A DNA stretch of 9,058 nucleotides, taken from the NCBI GenBank assembly GCA_017860335.1, contig JAFNAU010000065.1:1-9058 (forward strand), written 5' to 3'. The translations under genes and the position numbers were made by a program. Shown one piece after another: positions 7,338 through 9,058 of this stretch (position 1 is its first letter; every line of letters starts with the position of its first letter). The stretch is from Bacteroidota bacterium (GTDB lineage: Bacteria; Bacteroidota; Bacteroidia; Bacteroidales; Paludibacteraceae). The notes under the pieces are model-generated. The model worked only from the letters and a program-made list of their open reading frames with translations. It was not told the DNA's origin and searched no databases.

Positions 7338-7364
7338 CGTCAGTTTTTCAATTATCTGTAAGTA

Positions 7365-7372
7365 CAAAAGTA
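7365..7372 (-). promoter_or_regulatory. hflX: -7 promoter box for hflX
   Basis: The minus strand reads TACTTTTG, a full match to the Bacteroidota TAnnTTTG element. It ends 27 bases before the hflX ATG at 7337, leaving a leader of roughly 20 bases. No convincing TTTG -33 box is seen 19-21 bases upstream. The element overlaps the alternative TTG start and so rules against it. Confidence 0.6.
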
Positions 7373-7537
7373 CGATAAATATTGAAATTATGAATTGACA
7401 GCCTAGTCATTTCTGTAAAAAACAGATCAGACATTGTGTAATGAGTGGAATGGAGGGGAGTCAAATGGGTTTACAGATATTTAAGCAAATCATCTGCCAA
7501 TAAAACCAATTGCATTTCCTAAATCCTGTTATTTTCT

Positions 7538-7545
7538 TATTTTTG
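7538..7545 (+). promoter_or_regulatory. -7 promoter box for the DUF3472 gene
   Basis: TATTTTTG matches TAnnTTTG fully and ends 18 bases before the ATG at 7564, implying a very short leader of about 10-12 bases. The nearest TTG (7510-7512) is 25 bases upstream, longer than the usual 19-21 spacing, so the -33 element is weak or absent. The leader before the ATG is A/T-rich without a Shine-Dalgarno sequence. Confidence 0.55.
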
Positions 7546-7563
7546 CATTTAAATTCTTAAACT

Positions 7564-8877
7564 ATGAAAAAGACATTCATTCTCAGTAGCATTCTTTTAT
7601 TTCAATTGATGCTGTCAGCACAGGCAAGTAAACCCGCCATCACCAATGTATCAAAAGATTATCGTGTAGCAGTTCCGGTGCAGGGTAACAGCTGGCTTAC
7701 CGATAATGCACCCCGGACTTCAGCGGTGATCAACCGTCATCTGTCAGGCTGGTCAAATAAAAAGGATATAATCCGCACCTATTTTTATGTACAAAAAGCA
7801 TGTCGGCTGAATGTAGCCATCGAAGCTTCGGTTATTTCGGGAACTTCGGTGATAGAAGTGTCTTCCGGAAAACTCAGCAAAAAGTTGTCGCTCAGCAATA
7901 CATCCGCAATGCCGATAGCTGCAGGAAAACTTGATATCAATGCTCCCGGGTACTATTACGTGGATTTGAAAGGGGTAAGCAAAACAGCCCGCAATTTCGC
8001 TGTTGTGACTAACATTCTTCTGGGTGGTGATGCCGATAAAAATTTCATCCGGTTTGTCGATCAGGATTTTTATTTTGGACGGCGCGGGCCTTCTGTACAT
8101 CTAAATTATCTAAGGCCGGAAGGTGTAAAAGACGTGGAATGGTACTACAACGAACTGGAAGTGAATGAAGGTGACGATGTAATCGGATCCTATTTTATGG
8201 CCAACGGTTTCAATGAAGGGTATTTTGGCATGCAGGTAAACTCTGCCAGTGAACGCCGCATACTTTTTTCTGTATGGAGCCCTTTTAAGACCGATGATCC
8301 GAAAGCTATTCCTGCTGATGAAAAGATTAAACTGATAGCCAAAGGTGAACACACTCTTGTGGGAGAATTCGGCAACGAAGGTTCAGGCGGACAAAGCTAC
8401 CTCATTTATGACTGGAAACCCGGTGTACGTTACAAATTTTTGCTCCAAGGTAAACCTCAAACAGACAACACTACTACCTATACAGCCTGGCTATACGACC
8501 CGCAATCGGCTAAGTGGGTGCTGATAGCATCATTCAACCGACCGAAAACTTCGACTTATCTAAGGGGCTTTCATTCCTTTGTCGAAAACTTCATACCGGA
8601 TTACGGAGCTAAAACCCGCAAATGCAACTACTACAATCAATGGGTGGCCGACAAGGACGGCAACTGGACCGAAGTAACAGAGGCAATGTTTACCTACGAT
8701 GCCACTGCACAAGCCAACCGAAGATTTGACTATGCGGGTGGGGCAGCTGGTGATGGATTCTTTCTGAAAATGGGCGGTTTTTTTAATGAAAACACATCAT
8801 TCCGCACAAACTTTCAACGTACGAAAACTGATAAATCACCAGACATTAAATTTGCAGAACTGCCCGGCATCCACTGA
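7564..8877 (+). CDS. Secreted DUF5077/DUF3472 protein
   Basis: A 437-residue exported protein. The N-terminus is a signal peptide: MKK, a hydrophobic stretch (5-17) and an Ala-Gln-Ala cleavage site at 19-21. There is no cysteine after the cleavage site, so it is not a lipoprotein. Residues about 32-150 resemble DUF5077, a beta-sandwich module (VPVQGNSWLTD at 37-47, APGYYYVDLKG at 127-137). Residues about 165-430 resemble DUF3472, with SVHLNYLRPEGVKDVEWYYNE (177-197), GYFGMQVNSASERRILFSVW (219-238), GGQSYLIYDWKPGVRYKFLL (275-294) and GFFLKMGGFFNE (398-409). The domain pair is common in Bacteroidota that degrade polysaccharides, and the aromatic-rich repeats fit a carbohydrate-binding role, which is inference. 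No susC/susD or glycosidase gene is next to it here. ATG 7564 gives a normal signal peptide. No clear terminator follows the stop. Confidence 0.85.
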   Translation: MKKTFILSSILLFQLMLSAQASKPAITNVSKDYRVAVPVQGNSWLTDNAPRTSAVINRHLSGWSNKKDIIRTYFYVQKACRLNVAIEASVISGTSVIEVSSGKLSKKLSLSNTSAMPIAAGKLDINAPGYYYVDLKGVSKTARNFAVVTNILLGGDADKNFIRFVDQDFYFGRRGPSVHLNYLRPEGVKDVEWYYNELEVNEGDDVIGSYFMANGFNEGYFGMQVNSASERRILFSVWSPFKTDDPKAIPADEKIKLIAKGEHTLVGEFGNEGSGGQSYLIYDWKPGVRYKFLLQGKPQTDNTTTYTAWLYDPQSAKWVLIASFNRPKTSTYLRGFHSFVENFIPDYGAKTRKCNYYNQWVADKDGNWTEVTEAMFTYDATAQANRRFDYAGGAAGDGFFLKMGGFFNENTSFRTNFQRTKTDKSPDIKFAELPGIH

Positions 8878-8959
8878 TTATCCATTCAACTAAAATTATT
8901 GATATTCTTTTGTTTATATGGTTCTTAATGGCTGACTATTATAAAACATATTTTACAAT

Positions 8960-9055
8960 CAATAGTTCGTTAATCTTTATGTTAAACGTGTGATTATCAA
9001 GAAAATAACCTCGATTTTATTTGTATAAGTCATTGGAAATCAGTATCTTTATAGA
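8960..9055 (-). repeat. Right copy of 96-bp terminal inverted repeat
   Basis: This is the inverted partner of 1-96, differing at 9008 and 8990 only. It begins 82 bases after the stop of the DUF3472 gene. The sequence continues three bases (9056-9058) beyond the matched part, which cannot be compared because the left copy ends at the window edge. The repeat probably extends beyond the window on both sides. The stretch 8878-8959 before it is A+T-rich and shows no feature. Confidence 0.9.
9020..9051 (+). promoter_or_regulatory. Outward-facing Bacteroidota-type promoter in the right repeat
   Basis: TTTG (9020-9023), 20 bases, then TATCTTTA (9044-9051): the same -33/-7 pair as in the left repeat, pointing out of the window to the right. 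The -7 box differs from TAnnTTTG only in its last base. Neither difference between the two repeat copies falls in these boxes. Inference: it drives a gene just outside, possibly that of a mobile element. Confidence 0.5.
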
Positions 9056-9058
9056 TAA

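Overview
The window looks like chromosomal DNA of a member of the Bacteroidota, most likely Bacteroidales. Three things point there. The DUF4954 left-handed beta-helix protein and the DUF5077/DUF3472 secreted protein are families I know mainly from that phylum. Start codons follow A/T-rich leaders without Shine-Dalgarno sequences. Several upstream regions carry the Bacteroidota -7 promoter element TAnnTTTG. Species cannot be named from the sequence alone.

Layout, left to right: a 96-bp repeat (1-96); a 5'-truncated Mrr-type nuclease gene (94-858, +); a cysteine-rich DUF3795 gene (921-1475, +); a strong bidirectional terminator; an NADPH-dependent FMN reductase (1749-2303, -); a terminator; a YqhD/BDH-type metal-dependent alcohol dehydrogenase (2535-3707, -); an intergenic stretch with an octamer tandem repeat and two GC-rich hairpins; a 660-residue DUF4954 protein (3906-5888, -); the ribosome-associated GTPase gene hflX (6078-7337, -); a divergent promoter region; a secreted DUF5077/DUF3472 protein (7564-8877, +); and a second, inverted copy of the 96-bp repeat (8960-9055). 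No gene-free stretch exceeds 300 bases.

The four minus-strand genes (hflX, DUF4954, alcohol dehydrogenase, FMN reductase) point the same way, but gaps of about 190-230 bp and intervening terminators suggest mostly separate transcripts rather than one operon. The reductase and the dehydrogenase could both deal with reactive carbonyls or quinones using NAD(P)H, but that link is only thematic. The rest is housekeeping or unrelated, and I see no multi-gene system inside the window.

The most unusual structure is at the edges. The two ends are near-identical inverted copies (94 of 96 bases), each with a Bacteroidota-type promoter firing outward, out of the window. The left copy directly abuts the truncated, A+T-rich nuclease gene. 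This fits a pair of insertion-sequence ends, or another dispersed repeat, bounding the segment. It could also mean the window is a whole assembly contig that stopped at a repeat family.
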